Assembly: GCF_001190945.1 (NCBI RefSeq)
Contig: NZ_CP011112.1
Location: 1,860,001-1,924,000 of the forward strand
Length of the DNA stretch: 64,000 nt
Direction of reading: 5' to 3'
DNA from: Luteipulveratus mongoliensis
GTDB lineage: Bacteria > Actinomycetota > Actinomycetes > Actinomycetales > Dermatophilaceae
In this document: piece after piece, positions 7,508 through 20,722 of the stretch
Layout: the number at the start of each line of letters is the position of its first letter
How positions within the stretch are numbered: the stretch's first letter is position 1
The notes under the pieces: model-generated
The model's input: the letters and a program-made list of their open reading frames with translations, nothing else
Told to the model about the DNA's origin: nothing
Databases searched by the model: none
Program-made: the position numbers and the translations under genes

Positions 7508-8884
7508 GTGAAGTATGCCGAGAACATCGCAGACCTGGTCGGACAGACCCCGCTCGTCAAGCTCTCCTCAGTGACCGAAGGCATTGCCTGCACGGTCCTG
7601 GCAAAGGTCGAGTACATGAACCCGGGCGGGTCGGTGAAGGACCGCATCGCCCAGCGCATGATCGAGGCTGCGGAGGCCTCGGGCGCGCTCCAGCCTGGCG
7701 GCACGATCGTGGAGCCCACCTCGGGCAACACCGGTGTCGGTCTCGCGCTCATCGCGCAGCGCAAGGGTTACAAGTGCATCTTCGTGTGCCCGGACAAGGT
7801 CAGTGAGGACAAGCGCAACGTCCTGCGGGCGTACGGCGCCGAGGTCGTCGTGACGCCGACCTCCGTCCCCCCGGAGCACCCGGACAGCTACTACTCCGTG
7901 TCCGACCGCATCGCGGCGGAGACACCCGGAGGCTGGAAGCCCGACCAGTACTCCAACCCCGAAGGCCCGAACAGTCACTACCACTCGACCGGCCCGGAGA
8001 TCTGGACCGATACCGATGGTGAGCTGACCTCGTTCGTCGCGGGGATCGGCACCGGCGGCACGATCACGGGCACCGGCCGCTACCTGCGCGAGATCTCAGC
8101 GGATCGCGCGGGCGGCCGGGTGCAGATCATCGGCGCGGACCCGGAGGGCTCGGTCTACTCCGGTGGCAGCGGACGCCCCTACCTCGTCGAAGGTGTCGGC
8201 GAAGACATGTGGCCACGCGCCTATGACCCCAAGGTCGTGGACGAGGTCATCGCAGTGACGGATGCGGACTCCTTCGCGATGACCCGCCGGCTGGCCCGCG
8301 AGGAGGGCTTGCTCGTCGGGGGGTCGTGCGGCATGGCTGTCGTGGCAGCGCTGCGGCACGCGGCAACGTTGCCCGCAGAGGCGACCGTGGTCGTTCTCCT
8401 GCCGGACTCCGGACGCGGCTACATGTCCAAGATCTTCGACGACGCGTGGATGTCGTCGTACGGCTTCCTCCACGAGGCGCAGGAGCGCACTGTGGGAGAG
8501 GTGCTGGCCGGCAAGGACGGCAAGATGCCCGCCCTGGTCCACACCCACCCCAACGAGACCGTGCGCGATGCCATCGAGATCCTGCACGAGTACGGCGTCT
8601 CGCAGATGCCCGTCGTCAACGCCGAGCCGCCGGTCATGGCGGGCGAGGTGGCCGGTGCTGTCAGCGAGCGAGAGCTGCTTGATGCGCTCTACACAGGGGC
8701 AGCGCACCTTGCCGACCCCGTCGACAAGCACATGTCTGTGCCCCTGCCGCTCATCGGCGCGGGTGACTCGATCTCCAGCGTCCGCAGCCAGCTGGAGAAG
8801 TCCGACGCCGTCATGGTGGTCCAGGACGGCAAGCCGGTCGGAGTGCTCACGCGCGCGGACCTGCTCAACGTCCTGATCGACTGA
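7508..8884 (+). CDS. cbs: Cystathionine beta-synthase
   Basis: This 458-residue PLP enzyme condenses serine and homocysteine to cystathionine, the first step of reverse transsulfuration. The PLP lysine is K44 in NPGGSVKDR, the phosphate loop is PTSGNTGVG (~75) and the GTGGTITGTGRYLRE motif follows near residue 180. Residues ~335-458 form two CBS domains that may bind adenosyl ligands. The GTG at 7508 is used, and a GACGAT -10-like box 7 nt before it hints at a leaderless mRNA. In M. tuberculosis cbs and metB are neighbours. Here an rRNA operon and some 26 kb separate cbs from metB (35218). Confidence 0.95.
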   Translation: MKYAENIADLVGQTPLVKLSSVTEGIACTVLAKVEYMNPGGSVKDRIAQRMIEAAEASGALQPGGTIVEPTSGNTGVGLALIAQRKGYKCIFVCPDKVSEDKRNVLRAYGAEVVVTPTSVPPEHPDSYYSVSDRIAAETPGGWKPDQYSNPEGPNSHYHSTGPEIWTDTDGELTSFVAGIGTGGTITGTGRYLREISADRAGGRVQIIGADPEGSVYSGGSGRPYLVEGVGEDMWPRAYDPKVVDEVIAVTDADSFAMTRRLAREEGLLVGGSCGMAVVAALRHAATLPAEATVVVLLPDSGRGYMSKIFDDAWMSSYGFLHEAQERTVGEVLAGKDGKMPALVHTHPNETVRDAIEILHEYGVSQMPVVNAEPPVMAGEVAGAVSERELLDALYTGAAHLADPVDKHMSVPLPLIGAGDSISSVRSQLEKSDAVMVVQDGKPVGVLTRADLLNVLID

Positions 8885-9000
8885 CGTCTCGTACGCCGGC
8901 GTCGCCTCGCGCAGAGGCGGCGCCGGCCGTCCCTGACGCGTCCAGGACGGGCCGTCGGGCGGCCGTCCGGGAGCGCTCGGAGCCCCGGTCAGGCCCCGAT

Positions 9001-9030
9001 TTGTACATCGCCGCAGATGTGCCCTACTGT
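9001..9030 (+). promoter_or_regulatory. Candidate rRNA operon promoter
   Basis: TTGTAC (9001-9006), an 18-bp spacer and TACTGT (9025-9030) form a reasonable sigma-70-type promoter about 320 bp before the 16S gene. A second weaker candidate is TTGACG (9160-9165) with 17 bp to AACACT (9183-9188). The 8885-9345 stretch holds no gene that I can support, only this leader. Which promoter is used cannot be decided by eye. Confidence 0.35.
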
Positions 9031-9208
9031 TCTCGATGTCAGCCCAACGGGCTGGCCGCCGGACCAAGACCTAGCAGCCTCTCGAGTCTGCTAGCCTGGT
9101 CCTCCTGCCGGAGCCAAGTGCGCGAGAATCTCGCTCTTCATCTTGATGGAAGAGCGGATTTGACGCCCAAGAGCCGGTGGGAAACACTGAAGAAGTCACC
9201 CCGAGGGT

Positions 9209-9264
9209 GCGTGCTGAACTAGCACGGGTTCCCGGTGTGTGGTTGTTTCTTGAGAACTCAACAG
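9209..9264 (+). promoter_or_regulatory. rRNA leader antitermination-like boxB/boxA region
   Basis: A 6-bp hairpin CGTGCT-GAACT-AGCACG (9210-9226) is followed by TTGTTTCTTGAGAACTCAAC (9243-9262). The latter resembles the boxA element of mycobacterial and other actinobacterial rrn leaders. A related TTGTTTGAGAATTG recurs in the 16S-23S spacer near 11177-11190. A hairpin plus boxA before both large rRNAs is the expected Nus-factor antitermination layout. Confidence 0.55.
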
Positions 9265-9345
9265 CGTGTCGAATGATTGATGCCAAGTTTGTTTGTTTTT
9301 GGTTGATTTTGAACTCTTGTTCATTTTCTGCCGGGTTTTGAGTTT

Positions 9346-14319
<4,974 letters not shown>

Positions 14320-14459
14320 ACACGAAGATGCTACGCGTCCACTATGCAACTCTGGAACAACACACAACCGTTCCACACCCCTGACAGGACCAGTCTCAGA
14401 CCGGACCACGTCAGAGGGAAACTAACTGAACAGGTTGCGTGACCTTGCGTTCCACAAGG
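14320..14459 (+). other. 23S-5S spacer with right arm of 23S processing stem
   Basis: Positions 14321-14353 (CACGAAGATGCTACGCGTCC...) pair with 11185-11215 in the 16S-23S spacer over about 30 nt with few mismatches, bringing the 23S ends together for RNase III. The rest of the spacer shows no tRNA or other gene. Confidence 0.7.
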
Positions 14460-14576
14460 TTACGGCGGTCATAGCGAAGCGGGAAACGCCCGGACACATT
14501 CCGAACCCGGAAGCTAAGCCCTTCAGCGCCGATGGTACTGCACTGGTGACGGTGTGGGAGAGTAGGACACCGCCGG
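14460..14576 (+). rRNA. rrf: 5S ribosomal RNA
   Basis: The 5' strand TTACGGCGGTCATAGCG pairs with the 3' strand GACACCGCCGGAC, and the internal CGGACACATTCCGAACCCGG loop and GGTACTGCACTGG region are the usual actinobacterial 5S features. Length is about 117 nt. The exact ends may shift by one or two bases. It is the last gene of the rRNA operon. Confidence 0.93.
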
Positions 14577-14588
14577 ACAAACACACCC

Positions 14589-14629
14589 AAGGAAGGCCAG
14601 CACACACGTGCTGGCCTTCCTTGCGTTTA
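14589..14629 (+). terminator. rRNA operon terminator
   Basis: AAGGAAGGCCAGCAC (14589-14603), loop ACAC, and GTGCTGGCCTTCCTT (14608-14622) form a perfect 15-bp stem followed by GCGTTTAT. It lies 12 bp after 5S and is the clearest intrinsic terminator in the window. Confidence 0.9.
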
Positions 14630-14741
14630 TGGCCATTTTCGTCTGTACATTCGGGTGGTTGCGCCCCTGCGGCGGTGGTCACTCGGCCATGATGGACGGG
14701 CGGCGCGAACGCCGGCCGAGCTGGAGTTGTCAGGAGTGCGG

Positions 14742-17700
14742 ATGAGACAGGCCCTCAAGGGGTCCTTCCGGCCGTACGGAGGCACACCCGTCGGGCCGAG
14801 CCGACGGCAGGCCGCACCTCACGAGCGGGTAGCCATGTGGCTCGGTCGGATCTTGCTGCTCGCGGCGATCTGGTCGCTCGTCAGCATTCCGTTCAAGCAC
14901 CGCGGGCTACCGACGGTCGTGTCGGATGGTTTCGAGCTGCTCAACATTCCTGCAGATCCCAGCCTCTTCGTCGTGGCTCTTCTGCTGACACTGTCGGGCG
15001 CGGTGCGCCGGCGGTTCCGGATGGCTCATATCGTCACGGTGATCGTGATGGTGCTGTCCGTGCTGGAGCAGGTGCGCTGGATCATCGAGGTCATCCGCAG
15101 CCCTGGGTTCGAGGGCAATCCGTACCACGGCTTCGCGCGCCGCTGGTGGGAGTGGCGCAATGAGCTCCCGCTCAACGTGCTCGCTCTGGGAGCGGGCCTC
15201 GTCGTGCTGGTGCTGGTGGTTCGGTCGTATCCGGCCTTCACCGCCCGACTTGCCCAGGGGTCGCGCCGCACGGCGCTTGCTGTCCTGGCGGCAGGCCTGC
15301 TGCTCTCGGCGGTGGCCACGACTCTGCTCACCTTTGTCTTCCCGCGCACCCTCTCTGGTCCCGTCGAGAAGGTCGCGTGGTCGGTCCGCGCGGCGTTCGG
15401 TGTGTCGACTCCACCGGATGAGCCGGGATTCCGTGGGCATCTGGGACATCACTGGATCTACGGGCTGGCCGGTCTGATCTCGGCGGGTGCTTTGGTTCTG
15501 GCGATCCTGGTGTTCTGGCGTTCGGGTCGGGCGGCGCAGCACCAGGACGCTGAGGAGGAGCTGGCTGTCCGACGGCTTCTGCTCGAGCACGGTGAGGCTG
15601 ACTCACTCGGATACTTCGCCACTCGACGCGACAAGAGCGTGGTCTTCTCTCCCGATGGCCGTGCGGCGGTGACCTATCGCGTCGAGGGCAGTGTGAGCGT
15701 GGCGAGCGCCGATCCCATCGGGAGGCACGGCTCGTGGGCAGGAGCTATTCACGCGTGGCTGGCCGACTGTCGCGTCCATGGCTGGTACGCCGCGGTGCTC
15801 TCCTCGAGCGAGGAGGGCACCAAGGAGTACGTCGACGCCGGTCTACGTGCGTTCGCGCTCGGTGACGAGGCCATCATCGATGTCGACCGGTTCAGCCTGC
15901 GCGGTCGCACCATGCGTCCGGTGCGCCAGGCGGTCACCCGCATTACCCGGGCCGGCTACACCACTCGTGTGCGTCGCCACAGCGAGCTGTCGCCGACCGA
16001 GCTCGCGCAGGTGGGCGAGCTGGCCCAGCGTTGGCGTGGCAATGAGACCGAACGTGGATTCTCGATGGCGCTCAACCGGCTGGGTGACCCTGCCGATGGC
16101 CGGTGTGTGGTGATCACCGCTCACGATGCAGCTGGACAGATCCGCGGCTTCCTGTCCTTTGTCCCATGGGGTGCTCGCGGCCTGTCGTTGGACTTGATGC
16201 GTCGTGACCGGGACGCTGAGAACGGCCTGAACGAGTATCTCGTCGCGCAGCTGGTCGAAGCGGCGCCCGGCATCGGCGTACGACGAATCTCCTTGAACTT
16301 CGCGGTGTTTCGCAATGTATTCAGTGCGGCAGACCAGGTGGGCGCGGGTCCGATCACGAAGGCGACCGACGCGTTCTTGTCCTTCGCATCGCGGTTCTAC
16401 CAGCTTGAGACCCTGTACCGCTCGAACGACAAGTACCAGCCCCAATGGGTGCCGCGGCTGCTCTGTTACGACCCTGCCCTCACCGTGGCCCGGGCAGGTA
16501 TCGCGATGGGCGTCGCTGAAGGTTTCCTGCCGACGCTCGGACCGAGGTTCCTGGTCGGCCCGAAGGTGTCCGATGTCCAACCGCCGCGCGCCGAAGGGTC
16601 GTTCGTCGACCGGGTGCGCGAGCAGGAGCGTCGGCTGTTGACGCCGACCGCGCCGATCGCGGCCCTGACCGAGCAGCAGCGGGTCCGCCGCGACAAGCTG
16701 GAGCGCTGGGAGGCGACGGGGCGGGAGGGCTATCCGGTCGGCGTACGACGCACCCATCGAGTCGCTGAGCTGCGAGAGGCGTACGACGGTCTGACGCCGT
16801 CGAGACGAACGCCCACTCGAGTGTCGGTCGCCGGTCGGGTGCGCGCGATCCGCGATCTCGGCGGCGTCTCGTTCGTCGTCCTGGACGATGAGGGCGCTCG
16901 CATCCAGGCCATGACGACGGCCGATGAGACACCACAGGGCGTACGCCGCGCCTGGGACCAGGTCATCGACCTCGGCGACCTGATCAGTGTGACCGGCACG
17001 GTGGCTACCTCGCGCTCGGGCGAGCTGTCCGTGCTGGTGCAGGAGTGGGACCTGGCCGCCAAGTGCCTGAGCCCGATGCCGGACCTGCACGCGACCCTCG
17101 CGGACGACGCGCGTACTCGGCAGCGGGCGCTCGACCTGATTGTCACGCCCGGTTCTCTCGACCTGCTGCGGCAGCGGTCCCGCGGAGTTCGGGCGATGCG
17201 CGAGGCGTTCGAGACGCGGGAGTTCACCGAGGTCGAGACCCCGGTGCTGCAGGCCGTCCACGGTGGAGCGGCGGCGCGGCCGTTCCGCACGCACATCAAC
17301 GCCTATGACATGGACCTCTACCTGCGCATTGCACCGGAGCTCTATCTCAAGCGCTTGTGCGTCGGAGGGATGCAGCGGGTCTTCGAGCTCGGCCGCAACT
17401 TCCGCAACGAGGGCGTCGATGCGACGCACAACCCCGAGTTCACCTCGCTGGAGGCCTACGCGGCGTACGGCGACTACAACACGATGCGGGAACTGACCCG
17501 CGAGGTGCTGCTCGAGGTGGCCACTGCCGTCAACGGTGCTCCGGTGGCCCGCCGCCCGGAGGGCGATGTCGACCTGAGCGCGGTGTGGCCGGTGGTACCC
17601 GTGCACGCCGCCGTCTCGGAGGCGACCGGCACGACTCTCACGTCGGCGTCCCCGCGAGAGGAGGTCGCTGCGGTCTGCCGTGCGCAGGGAGTGAGCGTCG

Positions 17701-18128
17701 CCCCGGCAGCGACCGCCGGGATGCTCGTGGTCGACCTGTACGAGGCATTGGTCGAGAAGCAGACGACGTTCCCGACGTTCTACACCGACTTCCCGCTGGA
17801 GACCTCGCCGCTCACCCGGCAGCACCGCGAAGATCCGGCGCTCGCCGAGAGGTGGGACCTGGTGGCCTTCGGCGCGGAGATCGGGACGGCGTACAGCGAG
17901 CTCATCGACCCTGTCGACCAACGACGACGGCTGGCCGAGCAGTCCATGTCAGCGGCCGCCGGAGACCTCGAGGCGATGCAGCTCGACGAGTCGTTCCTCT
18001 CGGCGTTGGAGTTCGCGATGCCGCCCACTGGTGGGCTGGGGCTCGGTGTCGATCGAGCCATCATGATGCTGCTGGGCGCGAATATCCGCGCCACGCTTGC
18101 GTTTCCGTTCGTTCGACCTCAGCAGTAG
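14742..18128 (+). CDS. lysX: Bifunctional lysylphosphatidylglycerol synthetase/lysyl-tRNA synthetase
   Basis: This 1128-residue fusion charges tRNA-Lys and transfers lysine to phosphatidylglycerol in the membrane, which lowers surface charge and protects from cationic peptides. Residues ~30-285 hold six or more membrane helices, ~290-610 the DUF2156 lysyl-transferase domain, ~690-790 an OB fold and ~790-1128 the class II LysRS core, with motif 2 FRNEGVDATHNPEFTSLE (~886) and motif 3 GLGLGVDRA (~1098). I use ATG 14742, which has AGGAG 5 nt before it; earlier in-frame starts lack one. M. tuberculosis LysX is similar at ~1170 residues. It lies just 113 bp beyond the rRNA terminator. Confidence 0.95.
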   Translation: MRQALKGSFRPYGGTPVGPSRRQAAPHERVAMWLGRILLLAAIWSLVSIPFKHRGLPTVVSDGFELLNIPADPSLFVVALLLTLSGAVRRRFRMAHIVTVIVMVLSVLEQVRWIIEVIRSPGFEGNPYHGFARRWWEWRNELPLNVLALGAGLVVLVLVVRSYPAFTARLAQGSRRTALAVLAAGLLLSAVATTLLTFVFPRTLSGPVEKVAWSVRAAFGVSTPPDEPGFRGHLGHHWIYGLAGLISAGALVLAILVFWRSGRAAQHQDAEEELAVRRLLLEHGEADSLGYFATRRDKSVVFSPDGRAAVTYRVEGSVSVASADPIGRHGSWAGAIHAWLADCRVHGWYAAVLSSSEEGTKEYVDAGLRAFALGDEAIIDVDRFSLRGRTMRPVRQAVTRITRAGYTTRVRRHSELSPTELAQVGELAQRWRGNETERGFSMALNRLGDPADGRCVVITAHDAAGQIRGFLSFVPWGARGLSLDLMRRDRDAENGLNEYLVAQLVEAAPGIGVRRISLNFAVFRNVFSAADQVGAGPITKATDAFLSFASRFYQLETLYRSNDKYQPQWVPRLLCYDPALTVARAGIAMGVAEGFLPTLGPRFLVGPKVSDVQPPRAEGSFVDRVREQERRLLTPTAPIAALTEQQRVRRDKLERWEATGREGYPVGVRRTHRVAELREAYDGLTPSRRTPTRVSVAGRVRAIRDLGGVSFVVLDDEGARIQAMTTADETPQGVRRAWDQVIDLGDLISVTGTVATSRSGELSVLVQEWDLAAKCLSPMPDLHATLADDARTRQRALDLIVTPGSLDLLRQRSRGVRAMREAFETREFTEVETPVLQAVHGGAAARPFRTHINAYDMDLYLRIAPELYLKRLCVGGMQRVFELGRNFRNEGVDATHNPEFTSLEAYAAYGDYNTMRELTREVLLEVATAVNGAPVARRPEGDVDLSAVWPVVPVHAAVSEATGTTLTSASPREEVAAVCRAQGVSVAPAATAGMLVVDLYEALVEKQTTFPTFYTDFPLETSPLTRQHREDPALAERWDLVAFGAEIGTAYSELIDPVDQRRRLAEQSMSAAAGDLEAMQLDESFLSALEFAMPPTGGLGLGVDRAIMMLLGANIRATLAFPFVRPQQ

Positions 18129-18134
18129 CGACCG

Positions 18135-18650
18135 TCAGGCGACGGGAGGCTCAGCCGACCACGGGAACTCGATCCAGTCGTTGGTTCGCTTCCAGACGTA
18201 CTCGCACTTCACGCTTGAGCGGTCCTTCTCGTAGATCACGGCGCACCGGGTCTCCGCGACGTGGTCGGCGCAGTAGTCGCGGACAACCTCCAGCGTGCCT
18301 CCGGTGTCGGCGACGTCGTCCACGATGAGCACTGTCTTACGGGAGAGGTCGACTGCCTGAGGCACGGGCGGCAGCATCACGGGCATCTCGAGCCGCTCGT
18401 TGACGCCGGTATAGAACTCGACGTTGATCACGTGGAGGTTCTTGATGCCAAGCGCGTAGCTGATCGAGCCGGACGGAATCAGCCCTCCCCGGGCGATGCC
18501 CAGGATCAGGTCCGGGTGGAAGCCGTCGTCGGCGATGGTCTGCGCCATCTCGCGAGCCGCGCGGCCGAAGGCCTCCCACGTCAGCACCTCGCGAGGCACA
18601 TCGTCTGTGGCCGGAGAGTCTTGGGCGGTGGTGGGTGCCTGCTCCGTCAT
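18135..18650 (-). CDS. Phosphoribosyltransferase family protein
   Basis: This 171-residue type I phosphoribosyltransferase probably salvages a purine base with PRPP. The PRPP-binding motif VLIVDDVADTGGT is at about residues 112-124, an early LILGIARGGLIPSG loop (~50-63) carries the cis-peptide region, and YEKDRSSVKCEYV lies in the base-binding part. The first 22 residues are acidic and probably disordered. The start is the ATG at 18650. It resembles xanthine/hypoxanthine-type enzymes and Rv3242-type proteins, but substrate choice is not clear. It is convergent with lysX, with 6 bp between stops. Confidence 0.88.
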   Translation of the reverse strand: MTEQAPTTAQDSPATDDVPREVLTWEAFGRAAREMAQTIADDGFHPDLILGIARGGLIPSGSISYALGIKNLHVINVEFYTGVNERLEMPVMLPPVPQAVDLSRKTVLIVDDVADTGGTLEVVRDYCADHVAETRCAVIYEKDRSSVKCEYVWKRTNDWIEFPWSAEPPVA

Positions 18651-18711
18651 GGGCTCAGTGTGCCGGTAATCCGCTGGACCCCCGCAGGTGGCCGTTGGTT
18701 GCATAAGCCCC

Positions 18712-19305
18712 ATGACGAGCGACCCGTGGCTGGACAAGCCGACCATCGAAGGTGAGCGGGTCCTCCTGCGCCCGTTCGCCGCTGAGGACGCCGCCGACAT
18801 GGCGCGCATCATGTCCGACCCGGAGGTCGGCCGGCTGACGGGGAGTGAGACCACCAGTGAGGATGCCGCGGCCTCGTCCGGCGAGCCCGACGAGCGTACG
18901 CACCAGTGGTACGGCAGCCGCGCGACTGCTCCGGACCGTCTCGACCTCGCAGTGGTCGACCGCGCCTCGGGTGATGTCGTCGGGGAGGTCGTCCTCAACC
19001 TGCTCGACCGAGACATCCGTGCCTGCAACTTCCGAGTGCTGATCGGACCAGCGGGCCGAGACCGCGGGCTCGGCACCGAGGCGACCCGGCTCATCGTCCG
19101 CCACGGCTTCGAGCGACTTGACCTGCACCGGATCAGCCTCACGGTCTTTGCCTTCAACCCGCGGGCGCAGCGGGCGTACGAGAAGGTCGGCTTTGTCCGC
19201 GAAGGCGTACGACGCCATGCGTTCCGCTTCGACGGCGAGTGGATCGACGACATCGACATGTCGATCCTCGAGGACGAGTGGCGGGCGTTGAACGCCGACA
19301 CGTGA
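18712..19305 (+). CDS. GNAT family N-acetyltransferase (RimJ/RimL type)
   Basis: This 197-residue acetyltransferase has the RimJ/RimL pattern: ERVLLRPFAAEDA at the start, an acetyl-CoA loop RDRGLGTEATRLIVRHGFE (~120-138) and LDLHRISLTVFAFNPRAQRAYEKVGFVREG (~140-170). Such enzymes acetylate protein N termini, antibiotics or polyamines, and this substrate is not deducible. ATG 18712 was taken because family homology begins at ERV; an ATG 24 nt upstream is possible. It is divergent from the phosphoribosyltransferase with 61 bp between starts. Confidence 0.88.
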   Translation: MTSDPWLDKPTIEGERVLLRPFAAEDAADMARIMSDPEVGRLTGSETTSEDAAASSGEPDERTHQWYGSRATAPDRLDLAVVDRASGDVVGEVVLNLLDRDIRACNFRVLIGPAGRDRGLGTEATRLIVRHGFERLDLHRISLTVFAFNPRAQRAYEKVGFVREGVRRHAFRFDGEWIDDIDMSILEDEWRALNADT

Positions 19306-19332
19306 CGGTCGGTCTCGTCACGCGTGGTGAGG

Positions 19333-19848
19333 TCAGCGCTGGTTCTCGGTGCTGGTGCTTGGACGCTGACCGAGCTCTTCGTCCAGCCGCAGCAGCCCGG
19401 GGCCGTCCTCATCGATCAGCTCGATCCGCCCGACGATCTCACCGACCGTCGCTTCTTCTTCGAGCTGCTCGCTGATGAACCAGTTGAGCAGGGGTCGTGA
19501 GTCGAGGTCGCCGGCCTTGTCGGTCTTGCGGTAGAGCTCGCGAATGGCCTCGGAGACCCGCTGCTCGTGCTCCAACGCGGCCTTGAAGCAGGCCAGCACC
19601 GAGCTGACCTTGACCTTCGGGCCAGGGACCGCGCCGATCTGCGGATGGTTGCCGCGATCGCTCACGTGGTCGATGAACTTGTTGGCGTGCACGATCTCTT
19701 CGTCCGCCTGGTGACGCAGCCAGGCAGCCATCCCCGGAAGGTCCCGGATCTCCATCTCGATCGCGAGCTGCCGGTAGACGATGGAGGCCTCGAACTCCAA
19801 CGTGATCTGCTCGTTGAACGCCGCTTCCAGCTCAGTCGTCAGCTTCAT
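19333..19848 (-). CDS. Ferritin (non-haem iron storage)
   Basis: This 171-residue four-helix-bundle ferritin oxidises Fe(II) and stores it as a mineral. Ferroxidase glutamates are visible in EQITLEFEASIVYRQ (~residue 17) and in the second helix HQADEEIVHANKFIDHV (E~50, H~53), with further ligands in the EHEQRV helix (~94) and in ISEQLEEEATV (~127-135). The C-terminal tail (RPSTSTENQR) is polar. The start is the ATG at 19848. Length and motifs match prokaryotic ferritin rather than haem-binding bacterioferritin, as the haem-ligand methionine region is not seen. Confidence 0.92.
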   Translation of the reverse strand: MKLTTELEAAFNEQITLEFEASIVYRQLAIEMEIRDLPGMAAWLRHQADEEIVHANKFIDHVSDRGNHPQIGAVPGPKVKVSSVLACFKAALEHEQRVSEAIRELYRKTDKAGDLDSRPLLNWFISEQLEEEATVGEIVGRIELIDEDGPGLLRLDEELGQRPSTSTENQR

Positions 19849-19876
19849 GTCTCGACTGTAGCCACGGCGGCTCGGA

Positions 19877-20455
19877 TCAGGCCGCGGCGCGGGACGAGCC
19901 GAGGACGCCGAGGGACGCCTCGAGGAGGGTCTCGCGCAGCACGTCGTCCGGGGCGTCGGCCACCGACATCGACGATGACAGCACCCCGCCGACGACCTCC
20001 GTGGCGGCGACGGCGCGAATGCGGTCGCGGACGGAGGCATCTGGCCCGGCGAGCCAGCGGTGCAGCTGGGCGGTCAGGGTGAAGATCTCGCCGAGCGCCT
20101 CCTCGAACGCGGACAGTGCGCTGATGTCCCGGGACAACCAGACGCCGACGTCGCGGTGCCGGATCAGGCTGTCGATGAACTCGGTCAGCACGTTGCGGAC
20201 CTCGGTCGGCGACCACGGGCGTTGGTCCAGGCCGTCGAGCACCGATCGCATGTCGTCGATGAGGGGGATGAGCAGTGCGTTGACCAGCTCTTGCTTGGAG
20301 GCGTAGTGGTAGTAGAGCGATGCCTTGGTGATGCCGACGGCCTCAGCGATCTCCCGAAGGCTTGCACCTTCGACACCCTTGGCCGCGATCACGTCGATCG
20401 CGGCCTTGCAGATATCGGACTTGGTGTCTCTGGCCACCGCTCCCAGACCTTCCAT
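19877..20455 (-). CDS. TetR family transcriptional regulator
   Basis: This 192-residue regulator has a typical N-terminal helix-turn-helix: KAAIDVIAAKGVEGASLREIAEAVGITKASLYYHYASKQELV (residues ~17-58). The rest is the variable ligand-binding and dimer domain. Two near-identical 19-bp palindromic repeats at 20492-20533, 37 bp before its start, are very likely its own operator. The PAP2-phosphatase gene is divergent beyond them and is a candidate target. The inducing ligand is unknown. It lies 28 bp downstream-facing of the ferritin gene, and the two may be co-transcribed. Confidence 0.92.
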   Translation of the reverse strand: MEGLGAVARDTKSDICKAAIDVIAAKGVEGASLREIAEAVGITKASLYYHYASKQELVNALLIPLIDDMRSVLDGLDQRPWSPTEVRNVLTEFIDSLIRHRDVGVWLSRDISALSAFEEALGEIFTLTAQLHRWLAGPDASVRDRIRAVAATEVVGGVLSSSMSVADAPDDVLRETLLEASLGVLGSSRAAA

Positions 20456-20491
20456 GAACCTGAACGTGTGATGGAAACCTCTTTGCCTAGC

Positions 20492-20533
20492 CTACCGGTC
20501 GGCAGGTAAGATATCTACCGTGCGGCAGGTCAG
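20492..20533. promoter_or_regulatory. Tandem TetR-type operator
   Basis: CTACCGGTCGGCAGGTAAG (20492-20510) and CTACCGTGCGGCAGGTCAG (20515-20533) are direct repeats, 23 bp apart (about two helical turns). Each is itself a partial palindrome of TACC/GGTA type. They lie just before the TetR gene start and so could repress it and the divergent transcript. Confidence 0.7.
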
Positions 20534-20611
20534 CGCTTATCTCGCTCGACTGCGCCCGGTGGACCAGCAACTCCCGGACGCCACTGACTGCTGTCACGTA
20601 TCAGGCGCGCA

Positions 20612-20637
20612 GCTGTGTCTCCTAGATAAGACACAGC
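20612..20637. promoter_or_regulatory. Inverted repeat between tetR and PAP2 gene
   Basis: GCTGTGTC-N10-GACACAGC is a perfect 8-bp inverted repeat with the centre TCCTAGATAA, placed 86 bp before the PAP2 start. It could be a second operator or a small hairpin in the leader. No other gene is supported in 20456-20722; a 68-codon frame there starts inside the operator and looks spurious. Confidence 0.4.
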
Positions 20638-20722
20638 ACGCAGTTGCCTCAGGGGAGCGCCAGGGTCCAGTCGGGGTCGCTCCCGATGGCGACGGGCGTG
20701 CCGCAGGACGGATGGTGAACTC

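Noticed and set aside
14655-14741. Earlier lysX start at 14655
   Set aside because: It has no ribosome site and begins only 26 bp after the rRNA terminator. ATG 14742 has AGGAG at correct spacing.
15843-17921. 692-codon minus-strand frame opposite lysX
   Set aside because: Antisense shadow of lysX. Composition is Arg/His/Gln-rich and no family is recognisable.
18651-19412. Extension of the phosphoribosyltransferase frame upstream to 19412
   Set aside because: The extra part lies antisense to the acetyltransferase gene, is Ser/Arg-rich, and family homology begins only near the ATG at 18650.
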